From an uncultured Oligella sp. (lineage in GTDB: Bacteria; Pseudomonadota; Gammaproteobacteria; Burkholderiales; Burkholderiaceae_B): a stretch of DNA of 64,000 nt. The stretch spans positions 1-64,000 of the forward strand of contig CANROD010000005.1 of NCBI GenBank assembly GCA_947632105.1, read 5' to 3'. The position numbers and the translations under genes are program-made. Shown one piece after another: positions 61,756 to 64,000 of the stretch (the first letter of the stretch is position 1; each line of letters starts with the position of its first letter). The notes beneath the pieces are model-generated. The model did no database searches, was not told the origin of the DNA, and was given only the letters and a program-made list of their open reading frames with translations.

Positions 61756-62808
61756 ATGTCATCTTTCAATATCGCCAATGCCGTAGCGCATAATCAGAAT
61801 TTAAGTTGTTTCAACACCTTCGCTTTAAGCTCCTTTGCAGAGCAATACTTTGATTTAAAAACAAAAGATCAGCTTCAAGCGCTTGCTGTGTTTTTAGGCC
61901 AAAGCTCACTTTTGGAACAAGTGTTTATTTTAGGTGGCGGTAGTAATGTAGTTCTTCCACAACAATTGAGCCGTTTTGTTATCCATAACCAAATAAAAGG
62001 CATTGATCTATTAGCAGATGAAGACGACTTTTTTTTAGTTAAGGCGGCAAGTGGTGAGGTCTGGCATGATTTTGTACAGCATTGTCTAAAGCAAGGTTGG
62101 CATGGTTTAGAAAATCTTGCTTTAATTCCAGGAACTGTCGGCGCCGCACCAGTGCAAAATATTGGTGCATATGGTAAAGAGGTGAAGGATTTTTGCTATG
62201 AAGTTGAGGTATTTGACTTTACTACAGGCACATTTTTTACGCTAACTAATGAGCAATGTCGTTTTGCTTATCGTGATAGTTATTTTAAGCATGAAGGTAG
62301 GGGGCTATTAATCGTTTCGGTCACCTTTAAATTACCAAAACCATGGTTTGCCCAGTTAAATTATCCTGATTTACAAAAAGTGCTCGAACAGGTCAAAGAT
62401 GGTAGTCCTGAGTATGTCACTGCTGAGCAAGTATTCGAGCAGGTTTGTGCAGTGCGACGATTTAAACTGCCTGATCCTGTTGAGATAGGTAATGCCGGTA
62501 GTTTTTTCAAAAATCCGTTGGTTAGCGTTGAGCAATACGAGGAGTTAGTAGCTAGTTATGCTGCGATTCCGTCATATAAACAAGCAGATGGGCGGTATAA
62601 ATTAGCGGCTGCTTGGTTAATTGACCAATGTGGTTGGAAGGGTAGGGACTTTGGTAAGGCTAGCGTTCATCATCGCCAAGCATTAGTGCTTGTTAATCGT
62701 GATGGTGCAGTTGCTGAGGATATTAGGCAATTGGCTGAGGCTATTAAGCAAGATGTTTATACCAAATTTAGGGTCTGCTTAGAGCCTGAGCCGATTTTTG
62801 TAGACTAA
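61756..62808 (+). CDS. murB: UDP-N-acetylenolpyruvoylglucosamine reductase
   Basis: This 350-residue FAD enzyme reduces enolpyruvyl-UDP-GlcNAc to UDP-MurNAc. It has NLSCFNTFALSSFAE, FILGGGSNVVL, the FAD-binding ENLALIPGTVGAAPVQNIGAYG (about 117-138), YRDSYFK and the catalytic GNAGSFFKNP (Ser as proton donor). Length and the tail ending EPEPIFV identify type I MurB, as in E. coli (342). It is convergent with dapB. Confidence 0.97.
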   Translation: MSSFNIANAVAHNQNLSCFNTFALSSFAEQYFDLKTKDQLQALAVFLGQSSLLEQVFILGGGSNVVLPQQLSRFVIHNQIKGIDLLADEDDFFLVKAASGEVWHDFVQHCLKQGWHGLENLALIPGTVGAAPVQNIGAYGKEVKDFCYEVEVFDFTTGTFFTLTNEQCRFAYRDSYFKHEGRGLLIVSVTFKLPKPWFAQLNYPDLQKVLEQVKDGSPEYVTAEQVFEQVCAVRRFKLPDPVEIGNAGSFFKNPLVSVEQYEELVASYAAIPSYKQADGRYKLAAAWLIDQCGWKGRDFGKASVHHRQALVLVNRDGAVAEDIRQLAEAIKQDVYTKFRVCLEPEPIFVD

Positions 62809-62828
62809 AACTTAAACTAAACCGAAGG

Positions 62829-63617
62829 CTAGGCTATGACATCACGCATGGTGAAGTAGCCAGTGTCTTTATCCTTGAGGAATAAGGCAGCTTGCATGCT
62901 GCCAGAGGCATAAATAGTGCGATCAGTTGCTTTGTGTGTAAGCTCAATGCGCTCACCTGGACCATTAAAGCTAACTGTGTGATCACCGATGATATCGCCA
63001 CCGCGTACGACTGAAAAACCAATACGGCCAAACTCTCTGACACCTGTGTGGCCGTGACGGGCCCAGTCAGCAATGTCTTCAAGTTTTCTGCCTTTAGCTT
63101 CGGCAACCACATCAGCCATTTTTAAAGCTGTACCAGAAGGTGCGTCTACCTTGTTGCGATGGTGGGCTTCGAATACCTCAACATCATATTGATCATTAAA
63201 CATCTGTGCTGCTTTTTCTAATAAGACATAGAGTGCATTGACACCAATGCTCATATTAGGAGACCAGAGAATAGCAATGTCTTTAGATGCAGCATCAAGC
63301 GTAGCAAGTTCATCAGTGCTAAAGCCTGTCGTACCAATCACCATCTTGACACCGTGTTCTTGGCAGGCTTTGAGATGGGTTAAAGTACCCTCAGGGCGAG
63401 TGAAGTCAATTAAACAGTCGGCATTGCTAAGAACTGATAAATCACTACTAATTAATACACCTGATTGTTGACCTAAAAATTCAGTCGCATCCTTGCCCTC
63501 TTCGCTAGCCTCGGCTAGGCAAAGAGCGGCAGTCAACGTTAATTCGGGGTGGTTAATAACTGCTTCAACAAGCATACGACCCATACGGCCGTTAGCGCCG
63601 GCAACTGCAATACGCAT
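62829..63617 (-). CDS. dapB: 4-hydroxy-tetrahydrodipicolinate reductase
   Basis: This 262-residue NAD(P)H-dependent enzyme of the lysine/diaminopimelate pathway starts MRIAVAGANGRMGRMLVEAV (Rossmann GxNGxMG). It has IGTTGFSTDELATL, the active-site EAHHRNKVDAPSGTALKMA and IGFSVVRGGDIIGDHTV. Length matches E. coli (273). It follows bamE on the same strand by 34 bp. Confidence 0.97.
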   Translation of the reverse strand: MRIAVAGANGRMGRMLVEAVINHPELTLTAALCLAEASEEGKDATEFLGQQSGVLISSDLSVLSNADCLIDFTRPEGTLTHLKACQEHGVKMVIGTTGFSTDELATLDAASKDIAILWSPNMSIGVNALYVLLEKAAQMFNDQYDVEVFEAHHRNKVDAPSGTALKMADVVAEAKGRKLEDIADWARHGHTGVREFGRIGFSVVRGGDIIGDHTVSFNGPGERIELTHKATDRTIYASGSMQAALFLKDKDTGYFTMRDVIA

Positions 63618-63651
63618 AAAGAATCCTAATAACTGTTTGCTACTTTAATAA

Positions 63652-64000
63652 TTAATCTTCGAGAGGGCTGGTTTCAAATCCGATTTGAATAGTTTCACCA
63701 TCTACGTTAAATGTCTCGGCTTGCTCAGTAGGAACTTGGCTTTGACCAACAGTAGGAATGCCGGATAATTGCTGTGTTTGGAAATCTCCAGGTTGAGTCT
63801 CAGGTAATGGGTCATGCTCCCAGCGTTCTAAGAGGCCATTTTCATCAAACCAAAGTGATAGATTGCGTTGAACTGGATCACCGTACCCTGGCTTAAAGTA
63901 ATAAGGATAGTCCCAGCGATTAGGGTGGAAAATATCAACCAGTGTTGGTGTGCCTAAGACATAAAGAACCTGACTTTGAGTTAATCCAGGGCGTAAGTAA
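63652..64000 (-). CDS. bamE: Outer membrane assembly factor BamE (partial, N-terminus off the window)
   Basis: The minus-strand frame ends at TAA 63652-63654 and runs off the right edge. The visible 115 residues include LRPGLTQSQVLYVLGTPTLV and FHPNRWDYPYYFKPGYGDP then NLSLWFDENGLLERWEHDP, the SmpA/OmlA (BamE) domain. The lipoprotein signal lies outside the window. The C-terminal tail after LPETQPGD is longer and acidic compared with E. coli BamE (113 aa). bamE-dapB order is usual for Bordetella-like genomes. Confidence 0.93.
   Translation of the reverse strand, partial: YLRPGLTQSQVLYVLGTPTLVDIFHPNRWDYPYYFKPGYGDPVQRNLSLWFDENGLLERWEHDPLPETQPGDFQTQQLSGIPTVGQSQVPTEQAETFNVDGETIQIGFETSPLED

Overview
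The window looks like chromosome from a low-GC betaproteobacterium of the Burkholderiales, most likely family Alcaligenaceae (Oligella, Pelistega or Taylorella type). This is inferred from gene order: greA, yhbY divergent from rlmE-ftsH-folP-glmM, yebC-purD-nadD-rsfS-rlmH-maf, purC-purE-purK-sua5 and bamE-dapB. GC appears to be in the 40s percent by eye; it was not calculated. Most of the window is ordinary housekeeping sequence, tightly packed, with clear stem-loop terminators between units.

Layout. 1-3106: the end of a histidine phosphatase gene and a cstA-ybdD pyruvate/peptide uptake unit. 3416-12252: uracil permease, greA, yhbY, rlmE-ftsH, folP-glmM and an OlsB-type ornithine-lipid acyltransferase. 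12173-18026: exopolyphosphatase and the phosphate uptake operon pstSCAB, with a convincing Pho box before pstS and no phoU. 18030-22862: the minus-strand yebC-to-maf operon. 23011-36229: a HerA-like ATPase, a MarR regulator opposite a quinone oxidoreductase, fbp, pepN, a DUF4136 lipoprotein, tldD, DAHP synthase, mnmA and purB. 36387-44478: cytochrome c', an AtoE-type transporter, an entericidin-like lipoprotein, purC-purE-purK-sua5, a two-RCK SLC13 transporter and a 24-residue membrane microprotein.

The accessory part is about 44.6-53.6 kb, ending at a tRNA-Cys gene. It carries an McrBC restriction system whose McrB has an EVE-like module inserted inside its GTPase domain, an IS3 OrfA stump, and a divergent gene encoding a Vsr/DUF559-type nuclease joined to a coiled coil, one membrane helix and an apparent OB-fold. 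Next comes an AAA ATPase + DUF4276 pair in which both genes are damaged (Walker A Gly to Asp, and a one-base frameshift). Last is the 5' stump of a P4-type integrase near the tRNA 3' end. I read this as a defence island whose mobility genes have decayed.

54.0-58.8 kb holds a reduced sulfur-oxidation cluster: soxYZ, a small cytochrome c and two flavocytochrome-c-type sulfide dehydrogenase flavoproteins, without soxAX, soxB or soxCD in view. Beside it lies the wreck of a P-type ATPase gene. The end of the window has an FMN-dependent glutamate-synthase-like protein, a VOC protein, two tandem tRNA-Gly genes with a consensus sigma-70 promoter, murB, dapB and the 3' part of bamE.

Best candidate for something undescribed: the nuclease / coiled coil / membrane helix / OB-fold protein at 49960-51177, next to an EVE-bearing McrBC. 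Family assignments come from reading the sequence only; no searches were run.
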